From the NCBI GenBank assembly GCA_016708465.1, contig JADJFT010000002.1, positions 62,001 to 126,000 on the forward strand: a DNA stretch of 64,000 nucleotides. The letters run 5' to 3'. Both the position numbers and the translations under genes were made by a program. The notes under the pieces were generated by a model that saw only the letters and a list, made by a program, of their open reading frames with translations, had not been told where the DNA came from and did no database searches. Positions within the stretch are counted from its first letter, which is position 1. Every line of letters begins with the position of its first letter. The stretch comes from Rhodanobacteraceae bacterium. GTDB taxonomy: Bacteria > Pseudomonadota > Gammaproteobacteria > Xanthomonadales > Ahniellaceae. Positions 18,994 through 28,079 of the stretch are shown here, in pieces.

Positions 18994-20493
18994 TCAGTCC
19001 TTCAACAAGACCCGAATTCCAGGCACACGTTGTATCGAATGCACCAGTCGGTGATTTGCTCCCAAGCGCTGCGCAAGACCTCGCAGGCTCCACAGACTTC
19101 CCATGATCGTCAATGCGCAACCGACCAGCAAGGCGGGCATCTCGGTCAAGAGTCGGTTGCACATCAGCGCCGTGAGGACCAGCGCGCCCGAGATGATCGC
19201 CATGCGCTTCACAGCCGACGACCAATGAAATCCGATCAGGCGATGCGCCACCCATGCCATCCCGGCGGTGTGCAGAACATAACAACCCGCAAATGCGTAT
19301 GCCGCGCCAAGAACGCCAAAGTGCGGCACCAGCCAGATGACCAGCGCCGCTTGAAGGGTCAAGAAGATGGCTTCGGTCGCCATGAACCACCGGGCGGCCC
19401 CCATGGCGATCTGAATGTAGCCGAGCGGCCACGACAAGACACGCCCAAACACGCCGACCACCATCCACGCCAGCACATCGGAGGCCGGTGCGAATTTTGT
19501 CGAGTACAAGGCCCAAACCACCCAATCGGCCAATGCCAGTGTGCCTAGCAGTCCGGGAACCGCCAGCAGGATGCCGATCTCGGTCTGTTCGTTCACGGCG
19601 CGAATGGCGACGTTGCGGTCATGGATGACGGCGGTCAGGCGAGGATAGAAGTCCGTTCCCATCGCACCCAGCACGAAACTCGCGAACAGACCCGACAGCG
19701 CCCATGCTGCTTGATAGATGCCGGCAGCATCCAGACCCAGAGTCCGACTGATCAATGTTCGGGTGAACAAATCCAGCAGCAGGGTCAACACGCTGCTCCA
19801 CATCATCGCCGCACCAAGGCCGAGCAGAGGCTTGGCCTCGGCCAGCGCCTGCGCCCAGTTCATCGACACCGGCGCCACGTGCACGCGCCGTGCGAACCAC
19901 CAGCTTGAGAACAACGACATCAGCGCATTGGCCAACAGCACCGGCACGATGCCGCGCTCGTGCAGCCACGCATACAGCGCAATCGTCACCGCCGTGTTGA
20001 GCAGGGCGGCCAGCACCTGCACGCGGGCGATATCGCCAATCCGGCGCAGGCCTTGCAGCAAGCCCAACTGACCGTTGCTCACGGCATTGAGCAAAAGCAT
20101 GCCGCCCAGCAGACTCAATGCCCAGGCATGCGCGGTCGACTCGAACATCAAGCGACTCAGCGGAATCGCCAATGCCACGCTGGCCAGCCACCCCAACAGG
20201 CCAGTGGCCCAACACAACCGGCGCAGCATGCGAATGGTGCGTGCCACTGCCAGCGGATCATCTTGCCCCTGCGCATGGGCGATCGCACGAACCGCGCTGC
20301 CTTGAAGGCCCAGCCCGGTCATCGTGCCTAGCAGGCCGATCGCCGATGTGTAGAGGCCAATGACACCCACACCCGCCGGCCCCAGCAGCACGGCCACGAT
20401 CTTGACGCGTAGCAGCCCGGTCAAATAGTTGATCGCCTGCGCGCCGCCCATGATGGACGACGAACGCAGAATCTGGCTGTAAGAACTGGTCAC
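18994..20493 (-). CDS. Oligosaccharide flippase (Wzx type, MATE/PST superfamily)
   Basis: 499 residues with about twelve to fourteen hydrophobic helices. The start ILRSSSIMGGAQAINYLTGLLRVKIVAVLLGPAGVGVIGLY is typical of PST/O-antigen translocases. It would flip the undecaprenyl-PP-linked repeat unit across the inner membrane before Wzy polymerisation. The start overlaps the stop of the acyltransferase gene at 20490-20493. This is the only flippase in the window and so the natural partner of the Wzy-like protein at 6888. Confidence 0.9.
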   Translation of the reverse strand: MTSSYSQILRSSSIMGGAQAINYLTGLLRVKIVAVLLGPAGVGVIGLYTSAIGLLGTMTGLGLQGSAVRAIAHAQGQDDPLAVARTIRMLRRLCWATGLLGWLASVALAIPLSRLMFESTAHAWALSLLGGMLLLNAVSNGQLGLLQGLRRIGDIARVQVLAALLNTAVTIALYAWLHERGIVPVLLANALMSLFSSWWFARRVHVAPVSMNWAQALAEAKPLLGLGAAMMWSSVLTLLLDLFTRTLISRTLGLDAAGIYQAAWALSGLFASFVLGAMGTDFYPRLTAVIHDRNVAIRAVNEQTEIGILLAVPGLLGTLALADWVVWALYSTKFAPASDVLAWMVVGVFGRVLSWPLGYIQIAMGAARWFMATEAIFLTLQAALVIWLVPHFGVLGAAYAFAGCYVLHTAGMAWVAHRLIGFHWSSAVKRMAIISGALVLTALMCNRLLTEMPALLVGCALTIMGSLWSLRGLAQRLGANHRLVHSIQRVPGIRVLLKD

Positions 20494-21086
20494 AGAGGTA
20501 TTTCGCGAACCACTCGCGCCGGCACGCCAGCGACAATGACGTTGGCGGGGACATCGGCGATCACGACGGCGGAATTCGCGATCACGGAACCCGAACCAAC
20601 GCTCACTCCTTTGAGGATGCGCACATTCGATCCAATGAACACGTTGTCACCGACTCGAATCGGTGCCGCCCACTCGGGCCTAGACGTATGCCGCTCTTCG
20701 ATCTTCAGTCCATGAAAGTCGCTATCGAGCAACTCCACGTTTGCGCCAATCAAGCAGTTCCTTCCGATCACGATCTGCGTGTGCTCGGAAATGCATCGAA
20801 ATCCATTGTTGATCCAGGTGCCGCCGCCAATGGTGACCGACGCCGACTCGTTTCTCGCCTCTATATATGCATAAGTGTTTAGAAATTCGGGCGACGGGAA
20901 TACACCAATTCGAACGTTCGGTTCGAAGACGATGAGTCCTCGCCCAACGATTTGCACAGGCTGGTTGCGAACAGGCCGCCCTTGGCTGCGGTTGGTGGAC
21001 AACAACGAGAACCATGCAACGCGCGTGCGCTGGATTGCATGAATGAGCAATGTCGCCATCCGGCGCCTGAGCTTGAGCATCAGCAT
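20490..21086 (-). CDS. Acyltransferase, left-handed beta-helix (hexapeptide) family
   Basis: 198 residues with imperfect hexapeptide repeats (VTIGGGTWINNGFRC, IVIGRNCLIGANVEL, IRVGDNVFIGSNVRI, VSVGSGSVIANSAVV) and the family ending NVIVAGVPARVVREI. The catalytic His is likely the one in SDFHGL. It is probably an O- or N-acetyltransferase for a sugar of the repeat unit. It starts within the last codons of the DegT gene (21080-21086). Confidence 0.85.
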   Translation of the reverse strand: MLMLKLRRRMATLLIHAIQRTRVAWFSLLSTNRSQGRPVRNQPVQIVGRGLIVFEPNVRIGVFPSPEFLNTYAYIEARNESASVTIGGGTWINNGFRCISEHTQIVIGRNCLIGANVELLDSDFHGLKIEERHTSRPEWAAPIRVGDNVFIGSNVRILKGVSVGSGSVIANSAVVIADVPANVIVAGVPARVVREIPL

Positions 21087-22166
21087 TTGATTGCCTCAGT
21101 TACGCCGGCCACGTCGTCTTGTGCCAAATGCGGCCCCATCGGCAAGCTCAACACCGTGTCGGCAATCCGCGAAGCGATCGGGAAGTTGTCGGTCGCGAAG
21201 CCGGCGCGCGCATAGGCCTGCTGCCGGTGCGGCGGAATCGGGTAATGGATCAAGGTGCCGATGCCGGCTGCGGTGAGTTTTTGCTGCAGCAGGTCGCGTT
21301 GCGGATGGCGAATCACGAACAGGTGCCATGCTGGTTCGGCCCACTCAGGGACATGCGGCAGCGTCAGTGCGGTGTCGCGCAGTTCGTCGAGATAGCGCCG
21401 TGCGACGGCACCGCGTCGTGCATTCCACGCATCGAGATGCTTCAGCTTGACGCGCAGCACCGCGGCGGATCGGATCGAGACGGCTGTTGTAGCCCTGAAT
21501 CTCGTTGACGTATTTCACCCGCGAGCCGTAGTTGCGCAAGACCCGGATGCGGTCGTCGAGTGCCGGATCATTGGTGGTGATCGCCCCGCCATCGCCCAAC
21601 GCGCCGAGGTTCTTGCCAGGATAGAAGCTCCACGCCACGACATCGCTATGCGCGCCGATGCGCTTGCCTTTGTAGCGGGCACCGTGCGCTTGCGCACCGT
21701 CTTCCAGTACGCGCAGGCCGTGCTTGCGGGCGATGGCAAGAATGGGGTCCATATCGGCTGGCTGGCCATACAGGTGAACCGGCAGGATGACCTTGGTACG
21801 CGGCGTAATGGCCGCCTCGATCAATGCCGGGTCGAGGTTATAGGTCGACTCGACCGGTTCAACCGGCACCGGCGTTGCACCGCACTGACTGACCGCAAGC
21901 CAGGTCGCGATATAGGTGTTGGACGGCACGATGACTTCATCGCCGGGGCCAACATCCAGCGCACGAAGCGCCAGATGTAATGCGTCCAGCCCGTTGGCCA
22001 GGCTGACGCAGTGTTTGGCGTCGACGTAGGTCGCGAACTCGTGTTCGAAGGCGTCGACTTCGGGGCCCAGGATGTACCAGCCCGAAGCGAGTACGCGCGC
22101 AATCGCCGCGTCGATCTCGGCGCGCAATTCGACGTAGGGCGCTTTCAGGTCGAGGAAGGGAATCAA
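21080..22166 (-). pseudogene. DegT/DnrJ/EryC1/StrS sugar aminotransferase (FdtB/QdtB-like), one frameshift
   Basis: It starts at TTG 22166, overlapping the previous stop as TTGA, with [39 protein letters not shown]-site features are [30 protein letters not shown] and the lysine segment [17 protein letters not shown]. After [10 protein letters not shown] (about 21465) the frame shifts and continues with [24 protein letters not shown] to the stop at 21080. With the WxcM-like gene next to it, the likely reaction is transamination of dTDP-3-keto-6-deoxyhexose to the 3-amino sugar. Confidence 0.82.
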
Positions 22167-23113
22167 GCGCGCGCCCCGGCCAGTCGAAGAAAGTCGTCGT
22201 AGTCTCGGATGTAGTCGGCGGCGTCGTAGTAGTGGGATGCAAAGACCAACAGCACGGCATCGGGGGAGTACTTTGTACTGGGTGCCCCAGATCATCGGGG
22301 CAAGTGGATTCCGCGGTCCGGTCGGTCGAGCAAGTGCTGTTCGCGGTGGACGCCATCATCGGCCATGACCGTGACGCTGCCGCGCACGCAGATCAGAAAC
22401 TGATGACAGGCCTTGTGTGCGTGTTCACCCCGCGTCTCGATGCTGGGAACATCAAACACGATGAAATAGCGCTTGGCAGGAAATGGTACGGACCGCTCGA
22501 ACTCACCGACGGTCAGACTCCCACGGATGTCGGTGACTTTGGGTAAGGACACCAGGCTTACGCCATTGACCCGCGACGCGGGTGCGGTCTCAGAAGGCCC
22601 GTGGTTGCGGGCATTCTGTTTATCTTGCACTCGGCCTGAGTCCGAATAACCGACGATGCGCGCTGGATTGCCGATGACGATGGCGTTGGGCGGCACGGAA
22701 CGCGTAACCACCGCGCCTGCACCCACCATCGCATGACGGCCGATCCGGATGCTAGGAAGGATGGTTGCGCCAGCACCGATGGATGCGCCGACCTCGATCT
22801 CGGTGATGGCTGCCCGGTCGAGATGCTGCTTGCTGCGTGGAAACTTGTCATTGGTGAAGGTTGCATTCGGACCGATGAACATCATCGTCGCCGACGCGAA
22901 GGCCATCCCAAGTTGTACCCCGTTTTTGATCGTCACTCGATCACCGACCACGACGTCGTTCTCGATGAAGCAATGCGAACAGACGTTCACGTCACGTCCG
23001 ATACGGGCGCCCGGCAAGATCACGACGAATTGCCAGATCTTGGTTCCGTTGCCGATGTGATCGGACTGAACATCGGCGAGGGCATGGATATAAGGCGTAT
23101 TCGAATCCGTCAT
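22163..23113 (-). pseudogene. Bifunctional WxcM-like protein: N-terminal acetyltransferase plus C-terminal sugar 3,4-ketoisomerase, two compensating frameshifts
   Basis: Residues 1 to about 190 are a hexapeptide acyltransferase: IHALADVQSDHIGNGTKIWQFVVI, a beta-helix, then NAIVIGNPARIVGY. From about residue 195, GVSLVSLPKVTDIRGSLTVGEF and RGEHAHKACHQFLICV form a cupin ketoisomerase of the FdtA type. Near the end the G run at 22297-22300 lacks one base and the TTT at 22272-22274 has one too many. With both repaired the tail reads [34 protein letters not shown]. Xanthomonas WxcM and Shewanella FdtD have this fusion. Together with the DegT enzyme it would make a dTDP-3-acetamido-3,6-dideoxyhexose. 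Confidence 0.85.
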
Positions 23114-23188
23114 GGGGAAGCCTCGATCGAACAAGGACGTGGCATTGAAGACATCATCGTCAGGATCATCATCGCGATGGTTGTCACG

Positions 23189-24254
23189 TCAAGAGAATCG
23201 CGACCCGTGGGTCGCTCCTAAAGAGCGAGATGGGTCATGTGGGGCGGTGTGGGGGTAGTCGCGATACCAGCGCACGAAGTGGGCGACGCCGTCTTCGACC
23301 GAGACGACGGGGCGGTAGCCGACCTGGGCGATGAGTTCGGAGACGTCGGCTTCGGTGTCGGGCACGTCGCCGGCCTGCAGCGGCAGCAGTGCCATCGTCG
23401 CCTTGCGGCCCAGCGACTGTTCCAGCACTTCGATATAGCGCAACAACTCGACCGGCTGTTCGTTGCCGATGTTGTAGATGCGGTAAGGCGCGACGCCGCT
23501 GGTGGCGGGGTCGGGTGCGGCACCCTGCCAGTTGGGGTTCTTGCCGGGCACCTGGTCGAGCGTGCGGATCACGCCTTCGACGATGTCGTCGACATAGGTG
23601 AAGCTGCGCTTGTGGTGGCCGTGGTTGAACACCTTGATCGGCTCGCCGGCGAGGATCGCCTTGGTGAACAGGAACAGCGCCATGTCCGGCCGGCCCCAGG
23701 GGCCGTAGACGGTGAAGAAGCGCAGGCCGGTGCAGGGCGTGCCATACAGATGCGCGTAGCTGTGCGCCATCAGCTCGTTGGCTTTCTTGGTCGCGGCGTA
23801 CAGGGTCAGCGGATGTTCGGTGCCCTGGTGCTCCGGAGAACGGCATCTTCGTGTTCGCGCCATAGACCGAACTGGTCGACGCGAACACCAGATGTTCGAC
23901 ACCGTGGTGGCGGCAGCCTTCGAGGATGTGCAGGAAGCCGACCACATTGGTGTCCACGTACACATGCGGGTTGGTCGCGGCATAACGCACACCGGCCTGC
24001 GCCGCCAGGTTCACCACGCGCTGCGGCGTGTGGGTGGCGAAGACCGCTTCGATCGCGCCGCGGTCGGCCAGATCGGCATGCACATGCGTGTAGTTCGGAT
24101 GTTGCTCGAAGCGCGCCAGCCGCGCCCGCTTCAAGTTCACGTCGTAGTAGTCGCTGAGATTGTCGATGCCGATCACCCGATCGCCGCGCGCCAACAAACG
24201 CATCGCGACATGCGACCCGATAAAGCCGGCGGTGCCGGTAACGAGAATGGTCAT
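23189..24254 (-). pseudogene. NAD-dependent epimerase, UDP-glucuronate 4-epimerase-like (CapI type), one frameshift and a REP-encoded tail
   Basis: ATG 24254 opens MTILVTGTAGFIGSHVAMRLL, the NAD-binding GxxGxx[19 protein letters not shown] leads to the break at 23833-23836, where one extra G in a GG pair shifts the frame. The next frame has [21 protein letters not shown] (Tyr/Lys catalytic pair), [26 protein letters not shown] and [12 protein letters not shown]. It is a short-chain epimerase that would convert UDP-GlcA to UDP-GalA. The normal end should be near [10 protein letters not shown]; the frame instead reads through a REP element, adding GATHGSRFS before the stop at 23189. Confidence 0.82.
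23197..23221 (-). repeat. REP element at the 3' end of the uronate epimerase gene
   Basis: Minus-strand copy of the window's REP family: TAGGAGCGACCC, a 2-base loop, then GGGTCGC. The first base of the usual GTAG is T here. It overlaps the last codons of the epimerase. In a neighbouring frame its TAG would be a stop right after MTHLAL. Confidence 0.85.
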
Positions 24255-24275
24255 GGCCGGATTCTACGCGCCTTC

Positions 24276-24520
24276 GTAGGAGCGACCCATGGGTCGCGAT
24301 TCTTTTGGGTGGTCGCAATCGCCACGCAATTGTAGGAGCGACCCACGGGTCGCGATGTTTTTTTGCCGTGATCGGATGACAAAAGAATCGCGACCCATGG
24401 GTCGCTCCTACGGGGTGGGGCGATAACCGTTCGGGTTTGCGGTTTGCCAACGCCGGGTCGCGATGTTTTTTTTGCCGTGAACGGATGACAAAAGAATCGC
24501 GACCCATGGGTCGCTCCTAC
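24276..24520. repeat. REP cluster between the epimerase and galE, with a 108-bp tandem duplication
   Basis: Full REP copies lie at 24276-24300 and 24332-24356 (plus) and 24387-24411 and 24496-24520 (minus), with a half copy at 24454-24465. Each has GTAG, GAGCGACCC, a 2-base loop (AC, AT or GT) and GGGTCGC, so it can fold into a hairpin with 7-bp arms. The segment 24346-24453 is repeated almost exactly at 24454-24561 (period 108). The repeat includes the last codons of galE. Paired inverted REPs such as these form BIME-like units. Confidence 0.92.
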
Positions 24521-25532
24521 GGGGTGGGGCGATAACCGTTCGGGTTTGCGGTTTGCCAATGCCAGGTGTCGGCGCACATGTCGGCGAGGGTGCGGGTCGC
24601 GGTCCAGCCGAGTTCGCGTTCGGCGCGACCGGGATCGGCATAGAGCGTGGCGATGTCGCCGGGTCGGCGGTCGCTGATGCGATAGCGGATCGTGCGATCG
24701 CTGGCCGCTTCGAAGGCATGCACGAGTTCGAGCACGCTGTGGCCGCGGCCGGTGCCGAGGTTGAATGCGCGGACACCGGAATGGCCTTGCACGAAGTCGA
24801 GTGCGCATACGTGGGCATCGGCGAGGTCCATCACGTGCAGGTAGTCGCGCACGCCGGTGCCATCGGGGTCGAGTAGTCATTGCCGAAAATATTGAGATGG
24901 TCGCGGCGCCCCGTGGCGACTTGCGCAACATAGGGCATCAGGTTGTTGGGAATGCCGATCGGGTCTTCGCCAATGCGGCCGCTCGGGTGCGCGCCGACCG
25001 GATTGAAATAGCGCAGCAATACGGCATTGAAGCCCGGGTTGGCTGCGCAAAGATCGCGAATCAGCTCTTCCATGACCCGTTTGCTGCGGCCGTAAGGATT
25101 GGTCACACCGAGCGGCGCATCCTCGTTCACCGGCATCGTTTCGGCGGCACCGTAAACCGTGGCCGACGAGCTGAAAACCAGATGCTGGGTGCCGAACGAT
25201 TGCATCGCCTGCATCAGAGCAATCGTGCCGCCGATGTTGTTGTCGAAATAGCGCAGCGGATCAATGCAACTTTCCCCGACCGCCTTGAGCGCCGCAAAAT
25301 GGATGACGGCATCGACACCGCCTGCGAACGTCCGCGCCAGATCGTTCGGATTGCGCACATCGCCCTCGACGAAGCGCAGCGCCTTGTCGGCAAGTTCCCG
25401 CACGCGCTGCAGGGCGACTTCGGAACCGTTGCAGAGGTTGTCGAGCACAGTGACCGCATGGCCTGCTTCGAGCAACGCAACGCAAGTGTGGCTGCCGATG
25501 AAGCCGGCGCCGCCGGTGACAAGAATCCTCAT
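24517..25532 (-). pseudogene. galE: UDP-glucose 4-epimerase, one homopolymer frameshift
   Basis: ATG 25532 gives MRILVTGGAGFIGSHTCVALLEAGHAVTVLDNL. FSSSATVYGAAETMPVNEDAPLGVTNPYGRSK holds the S-x-Y-x3-K catalytic set, and LRYFNPVGAHPSGRIGEDP and [24 protein letters not shown] are GalE hallmarks. At about 24867-24870 a C run in TCGACCCC is one base short; adding it joins the two halves into 338 residues. It interconverts UDP-Glc and UDP-Gal. The stop TAG (24517-24519) is supplied by the GTAG of a REP element. Confidence 0.9.
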
Positions 25533-25553
25533 GCCCGAATTCTACGCGCCTTC

Positions 25554-25742
25554 GTAGGAGCGACCCACGGGTCGCGATTCTTTTGTCGTCCGTTCACCGC
25601 GAAAAACATCGCGACCCGTGGGTCGCTCCTACGGGGTGGGGGCGATTGCGACCACCCAAAAGAATCGCGACCCGTGGGTCGCTCCTACGGGGGTGTTGAT
25701 TGCGACCACCCAAAAGAATCGCGACCCGTGGGTCGCTCCTAC
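25554..25742. repeat. REP cluster between galE and the RAYT gene
   Basis: Four copies: 25554-25578 (plus) and 25608-25632, 25664-25688 and 25718-25742 (minus). The last three are spaced 54-56 bp apart with the common spacer GGCGATTGCGACCACCCAAA or close variants, so this is a short tandem array of REP plus spacer. The first copy lies 21 bp upstream of the galE start codon, as a REP does before the uronate epimerase start. Confidence 0.9.
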
Positions 25743-25828
25743 GGGGAGTGGGGCGATTGCGAGATTTCGGCCTTTTGGTTGGGATATGCCCGGAGGCGGG
25801 TCGCGTCCGATCTCGGCATCGTGTACCG

Positions 25829-26299
25829 ATGGGACGATCTTTGGATAAAGGACATTCGGCATTGCGGCGCGGTCGGGTATCGGATGCGGGTGCGGTGTAT
25901 CTCGTGACCACGGTGGTGCGACACCGCGAATCGGTGTTTGCCGACGCGTCGGCGGCGCTTGCGGTTTGTGCGCTGCATGATGCGCCGCGCACATTCCTCG
26001 ATGCGACGGCGCTGGGCTGGGTGCTGATGCCGGATCATTGGCATGGCGTGATCGCATTAGGGCCACGGTATCCGTTGTCCTCCGTGATCAAGCATTTCAA
26101 GACGCGGGTTTGCCGCGAATTGAGGTTGACGCAGGACTTCTACGGGCCGTTGTGGCAGGCGGCGTTTCACGATCGCCGATTGCGTGATGGACCTGCCGTT
26201 GCCGCTGCCATTCGCTATGTCCTCGACAATCCCGTGCGTATCGGTCTGTGCGCGCACGCCAGCTCGTTCCCCTACGCATCCCCGCGATTGCCCTCGTAG
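25829..26299 (+). CDS. REP-associated tyrosine transposase (RAYT, IS200-like Y1 family)
   Basis: 156 residues from ATG 25829. The HUH motif His70-Trp-His72 is in MPDHWHGVI and the catalytic Tyr130 is in IRYVLDNPVRIGL. VYLVTTVVRHRESVF is the usual N-terminal strand. RAYTs nick single-stranded DNA at REP hairpins and are thought to have spread REPs in the genome; they are normally single-copy and domesticated. It is flanked on both sides by the window's REP clusters, as expected for the cognate enzyme. The frame is intact. Its stop TAG (26297-26299) lies inside the GTAG of the REP that follows. Confidence 0.92.
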   Translation: MGRSLDKGHSALRRGRVSDAGAVYLVTTVVRHRESVFADASAALAVCALHDAPRTFLDATALGWVLMPDHWHGVIALGPRYPLSSVIKHFKTRVCRELRLTQDFYGPLWQAAFHDRRLRDGPAVAAAIRYVLDNPVRIGLCAHASSFPYASPRLPS

Positions 26300-26548
26300 G
26301 AGCGACCCATGGGTCGCGATTCTTTTGTCGTCCGTTCACCGTGAAAAACATCGCGACCAGTGGGTCGCTCCTACGGGGTGGTGGGGTGATTGTGGTCTTG
26401 CGAAAGAATCGCGACCCGTGGGTCGCTCCTACGGGGTGGTGGGGTGATTGTGGTCTTGCGAAAGAATCGCGACCCGTGGGTCGCTCCTACGGGGTGGTGG
26501 GGTGATTGTGGTCTTGCGAAAGAATCGCGACCCGTGGGTCGCTCCTAC
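26296..26548. repeat. REP cluster with three exact 58-bp tandem units
   Basis: Copies at 26296-26320 (plus) and 26350-26374, 26408-26432, 26466-26490 and 26524-26548 (minus). The segment 26374-26547 is three identical 58-bp units, each a spacer (GGGTGGTGGGGTGATTG, then TGGTCTTGCGAAAGA) plus one REP. The copy at 26350 has an altered loop region (CCAGTGGGT) that weakens the hairpin. The last copy supplies the stop codon of the nucleotide-sugar dehydrogenase gene. Confidence 0.92.
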
Positions 26549-27819
26549 AGGCGGGCGTCGATGAGGTCGCGGGGGAGGATGTGTTTGACGTCGTAGATCA
26601 CGCAAAGCGGTTTGCCGTAGCGGCGCAGTGACGCGGCTTGTTCGGCGAACTGGCGATGGGCGACCGCGAGCACGATGGCGTCGTATGCGCCGGCTGCGGG
26701 TTCGGCGATCGGCGTGAAGCCGTATTCGTGTGTCGCCTCGACCGCATTGACCCAAGGGTCGTGGACGTCGACTTGGCAATTGAACTTGCGCAGCTCGCTG
26801 ATGATGTCGATGACGCGGGTGTTGCGAAGGTCCGGGCAATTTTCCTTGAAGGTGAGACCGAGCACGAGCACGCGCGCGCCCACCGGGTTGATCGACTTGG
26901 CTGCCATCAGCCGCAGCACCTGTGTGGCGACGTGGGCACCCATGCCGTCATTGATGCGGCGCCCGGCGAGGATGACTTCCGGGTGGTAACCGATCTCCTG
27001 TGCCTTGTGCGTCAGGTAATACGGATCGACGCCGATGCAGTGGCCACCGACCAACCCTGGCCGGAATGGCAGGAAATTCCATTTGGTGCCGGCCGCTTCA
27101 AGTACGTCGAGGGTGTCGATGCCGAGGCGATTGAAGATCAGCGCCAGCTCATTGATCAACGCGATGTTGACGTCACGCTGGGTGTTCTCGATCACCTTCG
27201 CTGCTTCGGCAACGCGGATGCTGGCGGCTTTGTGGGTGCCGGCGGTGATGATGCTGGCATACAGCGTGTCAACGCGGTCGGCGATTTCCGCTGTCGAACC
27301 CGAGGTGACTTTGCGGATCGAGGCCAGTCGATGCTGTTTGTCGCCAGGGTTGATGCGTTCCGGGCTATAGCCGCAGAAGAAATCGACGTTGAACTTCAGG
27401 CCGGAGACGCGTTCCAGCACCGGCACGCAGGCTTCTTCGGTGCAGCCGGGATAGACGGTGGATTCGTAGATGACCAGGTCGCCCGGTTTCAATACTCCGC
27501 CGATGGTTTCGCTGGCACGCAGCAACGGCGTCAGATCAGGACGTTTGGCGGCATCGATTGGGGTCGGCACGGTGACGATGAAAATGGTGCGGTCAGCCAG
27601 TTCTGTCGCCGCGCACGCAAACCGCAGCTTGTGCGCCTCGGCGAGTTCTTCTGATGACACCTCAATCGTGTGGTCATGGCCGCGCCGCAGCTCGTCGATG
27701 CGGGTGGCGCGGATATCAAAGCCGAGCGTGTCGTAGCGTTTGCCAAATTCCACGGCGAGCGGCAAACCGACATAGCCAAGGCCAATGATGGCAATGCGTG
27801 AATCGTTCAAGTCCGTCAT
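26545..27819 (-). CDS. Nucleotide-sugar dehydrogenase, TviB/WbpO-like (UDP-GlcNAc 6-dehydrogenase family)
   Basis: 424 residues from ATG 27819. The NAD site is [49 protein letters not shown] and the catalytic Cys in [17 protein letters not shown] follow, then [17 protein letters not shown]. This motif set is that of Vi-antigen TviB and WbpO rather than UDP-glucose dehydrogenase proper, so the product is likely UDP-GlcNAcA or UDP-GalNAcA. Open frame upstream of 27819 is only REP sequence read through. The stop TAG comes from a REP. Confidence 0.88.
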   Translation of the reverse strand: MTDLNDSRIAIIGLGYVGLPLAVEFGKRYDTLGFDIRATRIDELRRGHDHTIEVSSEELAEAHKLRFACAATELADRTIFIVTVPTPIDAAKRPDLTPLLRASETIGGVLKPGDLVIYESTVYPGCTEEACVPVLERVSGLKFNVDFFCGYSPERINPGDKQHRLASIRKVTSGSTAEIADRVDTLYASIITAGTHKAASIRVAEAAKVIENTQRDVNIALINELALIFNRLGIDTLDVLEAAGTKWNFLPFRPGLVGGHCIGVDPYYLTHKAQEIGYHPEVILAGRRINDGMGAHVATQVLRLMAAKSINPVGARVLVLGLTFKENCPDLRNTRVIDIISELRKFNCQVDVHDPWVNAVEATHEYGFTPIAEPAAGAYDAIVLAVAHRQFAEQAASLRRYGKPLCVIYDVKHILPRDLIDARL

Positions 27820-27845
27820 CCCCAAAAAGTTTCCGACCCGACATT

Positions 27846-28079
27846 GTAGGAGCGACCCACGGGTCGCGATTCTTTTCGTGGTGATCGGATGACAAAAGAA
27901 TCGCGACCCGTGGGTCGCTCCTACGGGGTGGCGGGGTGGTTGTGGTCTTGCGAAAAACATCGCGACCCGTGGGTCGCTCCTACGGGTGGTGGGGGGGTTG
28001 TGGCCTTGCGAAAAACTCCTACGGGGGTGGGGCGATTGCGGCCTTGCGAAAAACATCGCGACCCGTGGGTCGCTCCTAC
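27846..28079. repeat. REP cluster between the sugar dehydrogenase and the O-antigen-ligase-like gene
   Basis: Copies at 27846-27870 (plus) and 27900-27924, 27959-27983 and 28055-28079 (minus). Near 28008-28022 a copy has lost its core: the spacer CTTGCGAAAAA runs straight into CTCCTACGGGGG. The spacers resemble those at 26374-26548. The 28055 copy supplies the stop codon of the downstream minus-strand gene, whose last codons spell NEAP before TAG. Confidence 0.9.

Noticed and set aside
27820..28056. N-terminal extension of the sugar dehydrogenase
   Set aside because: It consists of REP repeats read in frame; the NAD-binding start follows ATG 27819.
23197..28079. Possible CRISPR array because of many spaced repeats
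   Set aside because: The repeats occur in both orientations, have a palindromic core, the spacers are themselves repeated and no cas genes are present. They are REPs.
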